Shown: positions 24,401-36,885, numbered from the stretch's first letter. The stretch: 64,000 nt of DNA from Doris montereyensis (GCA_037039925.1 JAXRKP010000614.1:10001-74000), one strand, 5' to 3'. The notes: generated from the sequence alone by a model not told the origin. Numbers and translations are program-made.

Positions 24401-27400
24401 CAGACTACCAATAGGGATATGTACATTTCGTATGAGACTACCAATAGGGATAAGTACATTTGGTATGAGACTACCAATAGGGATAGGTACATTTGGTCTC
24501 AGACTACCAATAGGGATAGGTACATTTGGTCTCAGACTACCAATAGGGATAGGTACATTTGGTCTCAGACTACCAATAGGGATAGGTACATTTGGTCTCA
24601 GACTACCAATAGGGATAGGTACATTTGGTATGAGACTACCAATAGGGATAGGTACATTTGGTATGAGACTACCAATAGGGATAGGTACATTTGGTATGAG
24701 ACTACTAACAGGGATAGGTACATTTGGTATGAGACTACTAACAGGGATAGGTACATTTGGTATGAGACTACTAACAGGGATAGGTACATTTGGTATGAGA
24801 CTACTAACAGGTATATGTACATTTGGTATGAAACTACTAACAGGGATATGTACATTTGGTATGAGACTACCAATAGGGATAGGTACATTTGGTATGAGAC
24901 TACCAATAGGGATAGGTACATTTGGTATGAGACTACCAATAGGGATAGGTACATTTGGTCTCAGACTACCAATAGGGATAGGTACATTTGGTATGAGACT
25001 ACCAATAGGGATAGGTACATTTGGTCTCAGACTACCAATAGGGATAGTACATTTAGTATGAGACTACCAATAGGGATAGGTACATTTGGTATGAGACTAC
25101 CAATAGGGATAGGTACATTTGGTCTCAGACTACCAATAGGGATAGGTACATTTGGTCTCAGACTACCAATAGGGATAGGTACATTTGGTCTCAGACTACC
25201 AATAGGGATAGGTACATTTGGTCTCAGACTACCAATAGGTATAGGTACATTTGGTCTCAGACTACCAATAGGGATAGGTAAATTTGGTATGAGACTACCA
25301 ATAGGGATAGGTACATTTGGTCTCAGACTACCAACAGGGATAGGTACATTTGGTATGAGACTACCAATAGGGATAGGTACATTTGGTCTCAGACTACCAA
25401 TAGGGATATGTACATTTCGTATGAGACTACCAATAGGGATAGGTGCATTTGGTCTCAGACTACCAATAGGGATAGGTACATTTGGTCTCAGACTACCAAT
25501 AGGGATAGGTACATTTGGTCTCAGACCACCAATAGGGATAGGTACATTTGGTCTCAGACTACCAATAGGGATAGGTACATTTGGTATGAGACTACCAATA
25601 GGGAAAGGTACATTTGGTATGAGACTACCAATAGGGATAGGTACATTTGGTATGAGACTACCAATAGGGATAGGTACATTTGGTATGAGACTATTAACAG
25701 GGATAGGTACATTTGGTATGAGACTACTAACAGGGATAGGTACATTTGGTATGAGACTACTAACAGGGATATGTACATTTGGTATGAAACTACTAACAGG
25801 GATATGTACATTTGGTATAAGACTACCAATAGGGATAGATACATTTGGTATGAGACTACCAATAGGGATAGGTACATTTAGTATGAGACTACCAATAGCG
25901 ATAGCTACATTTGGTATGAGACTACCAATAGGGATAGGTACATTTGGTATGAGACTACCAATAGGGATAGGTACATTTAGTATGAGACTACCAATAGGGA
26001 TAGGTACATTTGGTATGAGACTACCAATAGGGATATGTATATTTGGTATGAGACTACCAATAGGGATAGGCACATTTGGTATGAGACTACCAACAGGGAC
26101 AGGTACATTTGGTATGAGACTACCAACAAGGATATGTACATTTGGTATGAGATTACCAATAGGGATAGGTACATTTGGTATGAGACTACCAACAGGGATA
26201 GGTACATTTAGTATGAGATTACCAATAGCGATAGGTACATTTGGTCTGAGACTACCAATGGCGATAGGTACATTTGGTAGTATGAGACTACCAACAGGAA
26301 AGGTACATTTAGTATGAGACTACCAATAGGGACACGTACATTTGGTATGAGACTACCAATAGGGACAGGTACATTTGGTATGAGACTACCAACAAGGATA
26401 TGTACATTTGGTATGAGATTACCAATAGGGATAGGTACATTTAGTATGAGACTACCAATAGGGATAGGTACATTTGAAGGACTACCAATAGGGACAGGTA
26501 CATTTGGTATGAGACTACCAATAGGGACAGGTAGATTTGGTCTCAGACTACCAATAGGGATAGGTAGATTTGGTCTCAGACTACCAATAGGGATAGGTAC
26601 ATTTGGTATGAGACTACCAATAGGGATAGGTACATTTGGTATGAGACTACCAATAGGGACATGTACATTTGGTCTCAAACTACCAATAGGGATAGGCACA
26701 TTTGGTATGAGACTACCAATAGGGATAGGTACATTTGGTATGAGACTACCAATAGGGATAGGTACATTTGGTATGAGACTACCAATAGGGATAGGTACAT
26801 TTGGTATGAGACTACCAATAGGGATAGGTACATTTGGTATGAGACTACCAATAGGGATAGGTACATTTAGTATGAGACTACCAATAGGGATAGGTACATT
26901 TGGTCTCAGACTACCAATAGGGGGATAGGTACGTTTGGTCTCAGACTACCAACAAGGATTTGTACATTTGGTATGAGACTATCAATAGGGATAGGTACAT
27001 TTGGTATGAGACTACCAATAGGGATAGGTACATTTGGTCTCAGACTACCAATAGGGATAGTACATTTGGTCTCAGACTACCAATAGGGATAGGTACATTT
27101 GGTCTCAGACTACCAATAGGGATAGGTACATTTGGTATGAGACTACCAACACGGATATGTACATTTGGTATGAGATTACCAATAGGGATAGGTACATTTG
27201 GTATGAGACTACCAACAGGGATAGGTACATTTAGTATGAGATTACCAATAGCGATAGGTACATTTGGTCTCAGACTACCAACAGGGATAGGTACATTTGG
27301 TATGAGACTACCAATAGGGATAGGTACATTTGGTCTCAGACTACCAATAGGGATATGTACATTTCGTATGAGACTACCAATAGGGATAGGTACATTTGGT

Positions 27401-30400
27401 CTCAGACTACCAATAGGGATAGGTACATTTGGTCTCAGACTACCAATAGGGATAGGTACATTTGGTCTCAGACTACCAATAGGGATAGGTACATTTGGTC
27501 TCAGACTACCCAATAGGGATAGGTACATTTGGTATGGAGACTTACCAATAGGGAAAGGTACATTTGGTATGAGACTACCAATAGGGATAGGTACATTTGG
27601 TATGAGACTACCAATAGGGATAGGTACATTTGGTATGAGACTACTAACAGGGATAGGTACATTTGGTATGAGACTACTAACAGGGATATGTACATTTGGT
27701 ATGAAACTACTAACAGGGATATGTACATTTGGTATGAGACTACCAATAGGGATAGATACATTTGGTATGAGACTACCAATAGGGATAGGTACATTTAGTA
27801 TGAGACTACCAATAGCGATAGCTACATTTGGTATGAGACTACCAATAGGGATAGGTACATTTGGTATGAGACTACCAATAGGGATAGGTACATTTAGTAT
27901 GAGACTACCAATAGGGGTAGGTACATTTGGTATGAGAATACCAATAGGGATATGTATATTTGGTATGAGACTACCAATAGGGATAGGCACATTTGGTATG
28001 AGACTACCAATAGGGACATGTACATTTGGTATGAGACTACCAACAAGGATATGTACATTTGGTATGAGATTATAATAGGGATAGGTACATTTGGTATGAG
28101 ACTACCAACAGGGATAGGTACATTTAGTATGAGATTACCAATAGCGATAGGGACATTTGGTCTGAGACTACCAATGGCGATAGGTACATTTGGTAGTAGG
28201 AGACCACCAACAAGGAAAGGTACATTTAGTATGAGACTACCAATAGGGACAGGTACATTTGGTATGAGACTACCAATAGGGACAGGTACATTTGGTATGA
28301 GACTACCAACAAGGATATGTACATTTAGTATGAGACTACCAACAAGGATATGTACATTTGGTATGAGATTACCAATAGAGATAGGTACATTTAGTATGAG
28401 ACTACCAATAGGGATAGGTACATTTGGTATGAGACTACCAATAGGGACAGGTACATTTGGTCTCAGACTACCAATGGGATAGGTACATTTGGTATGAGAC
28501 TACCAATAGGGATAGGTACATTTGGTCTCAGACTACTAATAGGGATAGGTACATTTTGTATGAGACTACCAATAGGGATAGGTACATTTGGTATGAGACT
28601 ACCAATAGGGACAGGTACATTTGGTCTCAGACTACCAATAGGGATAGGCACATTTGGTATGAGACTACCAATAGGGATAGGTACATTTGGTATGAGACTA
28701 CCAATAGGGATAGGTACATTTGGTATGAGACTACCAATAGGGATAGGTACATTTGGTATGAGACTACCAATAGGGATAGGTACATTTGGTATGAGACTAC
28801 CAATAGGGATAGTACATTTGGTCTCAGACTACCAATAGGGATAGGTACATTTGGTCTCAGACTACCAACAAGGATATGTACATTTGGTATGAGACTATCA
28901 ATAGGGATAGGTACATTTGGTATGAGACTACCAATAGGGATAGGTACATTTGATATGAGACTACCAATAGGATAGGTACATTTGGTATGAGACTACCAAT
29001 AGGGATAGGTACATTTGGTATGAGACTACCAATAGGGATAGGTACATTTGGTCTCAGACTACCAACAAGGATATGTACATTTGGTATGAGACTATCAATA
29101 GGGATAGTACATTTGGTATGAGACTACCAATAGGATAGGTACATTTGGTATGAGACTACCAATAGGGATAGGTACATTTGGTCTCAGACTACCAATAGGG
29201 ATAGGTACATTTGGTATGAGACTACCAATAGAGATATGTACATTTGGTCTCAGACTACCAATAGGGATAGGTACATTTGGTCTCAGACTACCAATAGGGA
29301 TAGGTACATTTGGTCTCAGACTACCAATAGGGATAGGTACATTTGGTATGAGACTACCAATAGGGATAGGTACATTTGGTCTCAGACTACCAATAGGGAT
29401 AGGTACATTTGGTCTCAGACTACCAATAGGGATAGGTACATTTGGTCTCAGACTACCAATAGGGATAGGTACATTTGGTATGAGACTATCAATAGGGATA
29501 GGTACATTTGGTCTCAGACTACCAACAGGGATAGGTACATTTGGTATGAGACTACCAATAGGGATAGGTACATTTGGTCTCAGACTACCAATAGGGATAG
29601 GTACATTTGGTCTCAGACTACCAATAGGGATAGGTACATTTGGTATGGAGACTACCAATAGGATAGGTACATTTGGTATGAGACTACCAATAGGGATAGG
29701 TACATTTGGTATGAGACTACCAATACATTTGGGGGATAGGATAGGTACATTTGGTCTCAGACTACCAATAGGGATAGGTACATTTGGTCTCAGACTACCA
29801 ATAGGGATAGGTACATTTGGTCTCAGACTACCAACAAGGATATGTACATTTGGTATGAGACTATCAATAGGGATAGGTACATTTGGTATGAGACTACCAA
29901 TAGGGATATGTACATTTGGTATGAGACTACCAATAGGGATAGGTACATTTGGTATGAGACTACCAATAGGGATAGGTACATTTAGTATGAGACTACCAAT
30001 AGGGATAGGTACATTTGGTATGAGACTACCAATAAGGATAGGTACATTTGGTATGAGACTACCAATAGGGATAGGTACATTTGGTATGAGACTACCAATA
30101 GGGATATGTACATTTGGTATGAGACTACTAACAGGGATAGGTACATTTGGTATGAGACTACTAACAGGGATAGGTACATTTGGTATGAGACTACTAACAG
30201 GGATATGTACATTTGGTATGAAACTACTAACAGGGATATGTACATTTGGTATGAGACTACCAATAGGGATAGGTATATTTGGTATGAGACTACCAATAGG
30301 GATAGGTACATTTAGTATGAGACTACCAATAGGGATAGGTACATTTGGTATGAGACTACCAATAGGGATAGGTACATTTGGTATGAGACTACCAATAGGG

Positions 30401-30640
30401 ATAGGTACATTTGGTATGAGACTACCAATAGGGATATGTACATTTGGTATGAGACTACCAATAGGGATAGGTACATTTAGTATGAGACTACCAATAGGGA
30501 TAGGTACATTTAGTATGAGACTACCAATAGGGATATGTACATTTAGTATGAGACTACCAACAGGGGTAGGCACATTTGGTATGAGACTACCAACAAGGAT
30601 AGGTACATTTGGTATGAGACTACCAACAAGGATAGGGACA
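21405..30640. repeat. 9.2-kb 33-bp megaminisatellite, about 280 units
   Basis: The unit is GGTACATTTGGTATGAGACT followed by ACCAATAGGGATA, 33 bp. GTCTCAGAC, GTCTGAGAC, ACCAACAGG and ACTAACAGG variants recur. TTGGTA-TGAGAC-TACCAA is a 6-bp dyad in the main unit. Diagnostic variants show higher-order duplication. GATAGATACATTT and GTATATTTGG each occur as trios separated by exactly 3236 and 1917 bp (22601/25837/27754 and 22801/26037/27954). The stop-free 33-bp period yields frames up to 632 codons on both strands. They show no start context, splice structure or domain, so I do not call them genes. Confidence 0.97.
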
Positions 30641-30842
30641 AGCAGTGAGGCAAGGGGCATGTCGGAAGCCAATGTAATGACACAAGATAATATGAAAGCC
30701 CCATAGGGGCAAAGACCAGACAGACACAACGAATAGACAGAAAAAAATCCTGGCCACCATGGGGATCGAACTTGCGACCTCTGCGTTGGCACCCATCGCC
30801 TCGCCATGAAAAGAAAGCGTGCTACCAATCGAGCTAACTACC
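30641..30842 (-). mobile_element. tRNA-like SINE (family 3)
   Basis: Reversed, GGTAGTTAGCTCGATTGG followed by GCAAGTTCGATCCCCATGG gives recognisable A-box and B-box regions. The body contains ATGAAAGCCCC and AATGTAATGACACAA. It matches 49495-49690 along its length. It lies exactly at the end of the 33-bp array. Confidence 0.75.
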
Positions 30843-30873
30843 TCCTAAAAAAGGAGTTTCATTAGCAGGGTCT

Positions 30874-31057
30874 TTCGCACGAATCCAGTCATGACTAGCA
30901 GTCATATTCACTGACAGTTCGTTCCCCCAGTGGCCTAGACTACAATTTTCTCTGTGTCGTGATCTATCCATCGACACAGAGAAAATTGTAGTCGAGGCTA
31001 CGGGGGGAACGAACTGTCAGTGAATATGACTGCTAGTCATGACTGGATTCGTGCGAA
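30874..31057. mobile_element. Foldback hairpin, 86-bp arms and 12-bp loop
   Basis: The left arm 30874-30959 pairs with 30972-31057 with only a few mismatches. Arms start TTCGCACGAATCCAGTCATG and end ACAATTTTCTCTGTGTCG. The outer 45 bases equal the unit of the 47-bp minisatellite at 2933-5213. It could be a foldback or MITE-type element, or a palindromic duplication. No transposase is present. Confidence 0.85.
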
Positions 31058-31066
31058 TAACGCTAT

Positions 31067-31655
31067 CTTTGACATCTACTCTTGAACTTGAAAAGATTAA
31101 AGTATGATTTGGACCCACATTTTATATTCCTTATCCTTATTTGTTTGTTTCTGTAATGGCCAAAATGTCTACTTTGAAATTTTCCATTTCTTCAACTAAT
31201 TCTATCGCTTTTCCCTTGATTACCCTAATAATATTCCATGTTCCAAAAATCACAGTCCGTGTTCGTTTCCATGTTCGTCGTTGAAAGGTCAAGCCGGGTA
31301 TATTGTATTTATTTCTCTGAATCAGCTTGGGTTTAGATAAGCAGGGATTAGTCCACTGTACCCTAGGTAGATGGTGAGGCTGCCACCTTGAAGCCCCTTA
31401 CCAGGCCTTGTTATTTCTTTCAGGGTTAACTCCCTTATCCTTTGGTCACCTAAGACCAATCTGCAATGCAGCAGGTTGTTATTTTCTGTCAGGGCTAACT
31501 CTCTTAGCGTTTGGTCAACCAAAACCGGCATACAAGGCAGCAGGTTGGTTTGTGTCAGGGTTAACTCCCTTAGCCTTTGATCAGTCAAGACACGCCTGCA
31601 AGGCAGCAGGAGACACTCGTGAAGGACAGGATCGCTTACCTGTCCACTGCCCAGA
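31067..31655 (-). mobile_element. LINE 5' fragment with monomers, 3'-truncated
   Basis: Reversed, it begins with the 5' end found at 39440 and 60365 (CAGTGGACAGGTAAGC), followed by about three 65-70 bp monomers. It then has the start of the coding part (MEKFKVDILAI-like) and stops next to the hairpin. The coding part is truncated after about 270 bp. Confidence 0.8.
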
Positions 31656-32049
31656 GAATGTACTATAATTTGTTGTATCTATGTTTTTCCTGATCATGTT
31701 ATTGTACATTGCACTTCTGGGGGATAAATGATGTACTAATTGTACTAATTGTACTAACAAACAGTCGATGAGCCTGCACTGTGTGGGGATACTGACTACC
31801 TTACACTTTAAATGCATCTTCATCCTTTAAACTTAATGTTGCTATTGTTATCATCATCAATATAGAGATCTACCTGTCAACATCATCATCAGTTGTTGCA
31901 TTTGCAAAGCGTTTTGAAGCCATACTCAAGATGTGAGATTCAAATCATAGATCTAGATCAATGAATATTAATACTAGGTAGAATCAGATAGCCTAGCCGA
32001 TTAGCTTCCGTCTTGTTTTTATCTGTTTATTGTGGGCATGGTCTCGCAT
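31656..32049. other. Non-coding spacer
   Basis: TGTACTAAT is tandem three times near 31731-31757. No gene is seen. Confidence 0.4.
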
Positions 32050-32460
32050 ATTATATTGATATCATAACAAATCCACAATTTCTTCAGGAAGTATACGATT
32101 AAATTTCATATATCATAGTATGGTGTCAGAGGCTAGGTAAGTCAGTTGATCATTAAATTCTCCATTCATCTCAATACAATCATGGAGTTTAAAAATGATT
32201 CAACATACAATAATCAATAAGGATAATGTACATTCATTCACCACACAAAATATTTGATTAATTATAGAGCTCATATCAATGGCCATTTTATTTAAAATAA
32301 TTAATACTTTTTTATTTGTTTTGTTTTGAACTGTAAACTGTTCCATGTTTTGACTGTTCTTATAATAAAATAGAAGTATGTCTAGCAGAATTAGGACTTT
32401 TTGTAATATATATCTTGAATCTATCTCCTGAGTACAATTTAGAAGAGAATAGTTGAAAAA
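32050..32460 (-). mobile_element. Unclassified dispersed repeat, copy 2
   Basis: Reverse-complement homologue of 14840-15260, sharing the ordered blocks given there. The copies are roughly 70-80% alike by eye. Confidence 0.7.
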
Positions 32461-32689
32461 TGATTAATGATCAATATTATCTATTTCATGAACAATTTTA
32501 AACACTTTGATAAGATCCCCCCCCCCGTTTTTTTGTGTATTTTAGAGGTACGTTTTTAATTCACCGGAAGCTTAATGGTAAAATTGGCTTAGATATGGAA
32601 TAATAAAAAACAAAAGAAAGAATTTGCTGATCAAAGGATTAAGAAAAATAGAATTTTCTTCGATTCGATTTTATCCATATCCACAAGGC

Positions 32690-32990
32690 GATTTGCAGGT
32701 TTCACTGGCATTTTCAAAACTTGTATCCGCTCTGTCCATACAGTGTGGGAAGTATTTAACTTTGACGCGCACAGCGTTGTGATCTGTACACGGGATCTCC
32801 TCTTCATTGTCTGTTTCCGATGGTACATGTACTAGGTGTCGATCCACCTACTTGGACTAAAGAGTGAGTGGGTTTTACTTTTACCTGAGAAACTTGCGGA
32901 AATATGTCAACCTGTCTAAGCACGCATCCCTGACCATTTATTGGTTGAGAGAGAGGCCGACACTTTGCCTCTGCAACCCCACCCGATAGA
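32690..32990 (-). mobile_element. SINE (family 2)
   Basis: GATCTGTACACGGGATCTCC, TAGGTGTCGATCCACCTACT and TTGGTTGAGAGAGAGGCCGA follow the order of the copy at 46530-46842. The head near 32990 is decayed. Confidence 0.65.
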
Positions 32991-33239
32991 TAGACAGATA
33001 GATAATCTGATAATCTAGATAGACAAAAATACATCAGATAAAAAATAAATAAATGCCCAGACATCTCTATCAGCAGGGCTCATCAACACACACATCCAAG
33101 TGTTTTCTAATAAATAAAAAAAGATATAAAACAAGACCATTGCTGTTATAGAAACATTTACGTTTTTATTAATAATAATCACTGTCAGGTTTCATGTTTT
33201 TAAAAACATAAAAATTAAGAACAAATTTGATGAGATTTT

Positions 33240-33340
33240 TAATTTTTGGTTCATTGAAATTTACACCTGTCCAATATGCGGTGATCTCAGGATGAATCAC
33301 AAAGGAAAGAAGTAGGATCTACCAGCAGCTGTGCCAAACC
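33240..33340 (+). mobile_element. Short dispersed element, family 4
   Basis: It reads TTCATTGAAATTTACACCTG, TCCAATATGCGGTGATCTCA and AAGAAGTAGGATCTACCAGC, the family order. Confidence 0.7.
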
Positions 33341-33508
33341 AACTGTCCAGGTGATTTCAAATAACTACGTATATACTGCATGTATAGCAATACGGTCCAC
33401 GTGATTTCAAATAACTACGTATATACTGCACTGCATGTATAGCAATACGGTCCACCTGATTTCAAATAACTACGTATATACTGCACTGCATGTATAGCAA
33501 TACGCAGA
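33341..33508. repeat. Three-copy 52-58 bp tandem repeat
   Basis: The unit is GTCCACGTGATTTCAAATAA, CTACGTATATACTGCACTGC and ATGTATAGCAATACG. The first copy lacks one CACTGC step. Confidence 0.9.
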
Positions 33509-33978
33509 ATTTTAAGGAAATTGTACATGAAGAGCAAATGCAAATTGAAACAAATTAACAATATATTAAAATACCCGTTGGTGACATTGAGTGGTTATAC
33601 ATTTCATGAGAAGACGTTTGATAAAGAATTCATTTTGCTGTTTGAGCCAATACTATATAAAGCAAGATGGTAATGTTATATATCCATGCATAACTGCCAA
33701 CCTTTCACATCGCAAATCAGATCCTCTGCGAGCGAACTGATTTTAACTCACACAACAACCCGTAATATTCAAGAGAGCACTGATAATTTAACTTGAAGTA
33801 ACCCCCTTCACGGGTAAACAATAAAAATAATCTGCTGATCGCTGGACTTTCTGGGGAAATCCAACGGTCGTCTTGCATTCTTTCCTTACACTTACATAGC
33901 ATACAGACAGCTTTTCCACTGATTTGCAAATTTGTTTATTCTGTACATGAGATTACAAAAGCGAGGCAGATAATCATA
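33509..33978. other. Non-coding spacer
   Basis: No supported feature. A 70-codon minus-strand frame near 33717-33929 shows no domain. Confidence 0.4.
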
Positions 33979-34192
33979 AGTCTTTTGTAGAAATGTGTAC
34001 AGTTACAATGAAAAGAGTCGTGGAAGGACAGTTCTGAGAGCACCTGAGACTCAAAAGCTCTGAGTGGCAGACAAACAAATAAGTCTTTTGTAGAAATCCA
34101 ATGACAAAAGAGTCGTGGAAGGAAAGATTCGAGAGCACCTGGAGATTGGATCCCAAAAAACTCTGGGTGTATGAAACAGACAAACAAATAAT
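33979..34192. repeat. Two-copy duplication of 103 bp
   Basis: AGTCTTTTGTAGAAAT begins both copies (33979, 34082). Both continue with AAAGAGTCGTGGAAGGA, GAGAGCACCTG and CAGACAAACAAATAA. Confidence 0.9.
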
Positions 34193-34354
34193 TCCGTACC
34201 AACTCGAATAATACTGGCAACCCTGCGTTAATGTAAATCAGCTGACAAAATGCAAAGAAAGACGTCCGAGGTGTTGAAAGATTGGTGGGAATGGAGAGCA
34301 TGTGACATTCATAGTTCCATTTTAAAACACAAAGCGTGTATGATGACCACTCTA

Positions 34355-34360
34355 TATATT

Positions 34361-34422
<62 letters not shown>
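34355..34422. repeat. (AAT)n microsatellite
   Basis: About 20 AAT repeats. Confidence 0.95.
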
Positions 34423-34480
34423 TATCCGCGGTAATAAATTAAATGTAAAGAAAGAGTCCAGCAACAACAAACAAGCAAGA

Positions 34481-34540
34481 TCATTTTTCATCATCTTTTT
34501 CTTCTTCTTTCACTTCAGGACTGACGTATTCAGGAAAACC
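34481..34540 (-). CDS. Weak candidate terminal exon
   Basis: Minus strand: TAATTGTTTTGTTGTCCAG is a good acceptor. It is followed by GFPEYVSPEVKEEEKDDEK and a stop at 34481-34483. The acidic/basic tail looks like a protein C-terminus, but no upstream exon was found in the repeat-filled 2.6 kb before the CDC20 end. An AAGAAG-rich patch could mimic this. Family unknown. Confidence 0.2.
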   Translation of the reverse strand, partial: GFPEYVSPEVKEEEKDDEK

Positions 34541-34589
34541 CTGGACAACAAAACAATTACAAACTTCTGACTTGCTTTGTCACACACAT

Positions 34590-35545
34590 TTATTGTTCCC
34601 GTCTGTGAACCAAGAGTCCGCAGTAGCATGTGAGCTTGTTCCCCGTCTGTGAACCAAGAGTCCGCATAGCATGTGAGCTTGTTCCCGTCTGTGAACCAAG
34701 AGTCCGCAGTAGCATGTGAGCTTGTTCCCCGTCTCAAGAGTCAGCAGTAGCTTGTGAGCTTGTCAGCAGAATCAAAGTTGTGAGCTTGTTCCCCGTCAAA
34801 CCAGAGTCCGCAGTAGCTTGTGAGCTTGTTCTCCGTCTGTGAACCAAGAGTCCAGCTTGTGAGCTTGTTCTCCGTCTGTGAACCAAGAGTCCGCAGTAGC
34901 TTGTGAGCTTGTTCCCGTCTGTGAACCAAGAGTCTGCAGTAGCATTGAGCTTGTTCCCCGTCTGTGAACCAAGAGTCCGCAGTAGCTTGTGAGCTTGTTC
35001 CCGTCTGTGAACCAAGAGTCCGCAGTAGCTTGTGAGCTTGTTCCCATCTGTCAAGAGTCCGCAGTTTGTGAGCTTGTTAAACTCTCTCAAATAAAGAGTC
35101 GCAGTAGCAGACTCGTCTGTGAACCAAGAGGCATATAACAAAACAGACTGACATGTGAGCTTGTTCCCTGTCTGTGGCATATAACAAAACAGACTTGTTC
35201 TGACCAGTGTGAATCAGACTAATTCTAACTTGTTCCCGATCTGGAATCAAAAAGTCCCGTCAATATTCAGAAAACATTGATAATTTAAGCTTGTTCCCCG
35301 TCTGTGAATCAGAGTCCGCAGTACTTTGAGCTTGTTCCCGTCTGTGAACCAAGAGTCCGCAGTAGACTTGTGAGCTTGTTCTTTTGAATCAAAAGTGCAG
35401 TAGCTTGTGAGCTTGTTCCCCTGACCAGAGTCAGTAGCTTGTGAGCTTGTTCCATCACCAAAGTACAGGCATGTGAGAAAATCGTCTTGAACCAAGAGTC
35501 AGCAAATTGTGAGCTTGATGGTGAACCAAGAAGTAGGTTGTGAGC
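34590..35545. repeat. 43-bp minisatellite with mosaic interior
   Basis: The unit is GTTCCCGTCTGTGAACCAAG, AGTCCGCAGTAGCTTGTGAG and CTT. It is regular up to about 35050. Beyond that, units are broken by pieces of the sequence that follows the array (see the separate finding). Confidence 0.9.
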
Positions 35546-36119
35546 TCACATTTATAAAAAATATTATTTACTTTATGCATTCATTTAGATCGGGGAATTT
35601 CAAATTCAAACCACATTTGTGCGGCATAAACTTCTCAAATAAAAGAAAACAGACTCTGGACAGACTAACGCCAACTTGCATGGCATATAACAAGACAGAC
35701 TGACAGTAAGATATTTCTGACTTACTGGTTGGCTGCTAAGTACTTTGACAGTACAGACTAATTCTAACTTGCATCTTATCATATTCAGAAAACATTGATA
35801 ATTTAATGATCAATTTGGACAGTTTCACCCCAATCTCTCTATGTCATTGACTTAAGATTTTCTATGCATTTGGACGTTTCCAATCTTGTCCAAAACAAAC
35901 ATGATCCTACCATCACAGCGACTCCATCATCAAATACAGGCATCCGAGAAAATCGACTTTCAGTAGCAAAGAAATGATGGTACCAGAGGGAATAAAAAAA
36001 AATGATTATATTATGCAATATCTTGGAATATCATCTACGTTATATCATATGCTTTTCAAGGTGAACACAGACATAAGGACGGAATCAGAGCCTAAAAAAC
36101 AAACTAATAATATATTTTT
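35546..36119. other. Non-coding spacer
   Basis: Unique AT-rich sequence that also appears, in fragments and in the same order, inside the preceding array. No gene is seen. Confidence 0.5.
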
Positions 36120-36885
36120 CAACTGGTTGGCTGCTAAGTATTTGGTCAGTTTCCAATCTTATCAAGTCAGTCATGCCATACAAAGCTATGCATTTGGACA
36201 GTTTCAATCTCGTCAAGTCATTCCATAGAAAGCTATGCATTTGGTCAGTTTCCAATCTTATCAAGTCATGCCATAGAAAGCTATGCATTTGGACAGTTTC
36301 AATCTCGTCAAGTCATTCCATAGAAAGCTATGCATTTGGTCAGTTTCCAATCTTATCAAGTCATGCCATAGAAAGCTATGCATTTGGACAGTTTCCAATC
36401 TCGTCAAGTCATTCCATAGAAAGCTATGCATTTGGTCAGTTTCCAATCTTGTCAAGTCATGCCCATGCCATACACAAAGCTAAGCATTTGGTCAGTTTCC
36501 AATCTTGTCAAGTCATGCCACAGCATACAAAGCTATGCATTTGGTCATTTTCCAATCTCATCAAGTCATACCACACCTTACAAGGCTATGCATTTGGCCA
36601 GTATCCAGTCTCATCAAGTCATGCCATACAAAGCTAAGGATTTGGTCAGTTTCCATGCCATACAAAGCTATGCATTTGGTCAGTTTCCAGTCTCATCAAG
36701 TCATGCCACACCATACAAAGCTAAGCATTTAGTCAGTTTCCAGTCTCATCAAGTCATGCCATGCCATACAAAGCTAAGCATTTGGTCAGTTTCCAATCTC
36801 GTCCAAGTCATGCCACACTATACAAAGCTATGCATTTGGTCAGTTTCCAGTCTCATCAAGTCATGCCATACAAAGTGTCCTGTCT
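36120..36885. repeat. 48-bp minisatellite, about 15 units
   Basis: The unit is CTATGCATTTGGTCAGTTTC, CAATCTCGTCAAGTCATGCC and ATACAAAG. The first spacings are 47 and 48 bp. Early units alternate between GGACAG/CCATAGAAAG and GGTCAG forms, suggesting a two-unit higher-order repeat. Later units vary between TCTCATC and TCTTGTC. Confidence 0.95.

Noticed and set aside
21452..30828. Very long open frames (up to 632 codons) on both strands, with 11-residue repeats such as GTFGMRLPIGI and VPIPIGSLIPN
   Set aside because: They arise because a 33-bp unit without stops keeps several frames open. Frames exist on both strands simultaneously, with no domain, leader or splice context.
31322..31668. Two 86-88 codon frames with repeated QRLRELTLTQ-like text
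   Set aside because: They are the LINE 5' monomers read in one frame. The same monomers at 39440 and 60365 precede the coding part and do not keep a common frame.
33936..34301. 121-codon minus-strand frame as a membrane protein
   Set aside because: It runs through a 103-bp duplication and has no domain or splice signals.
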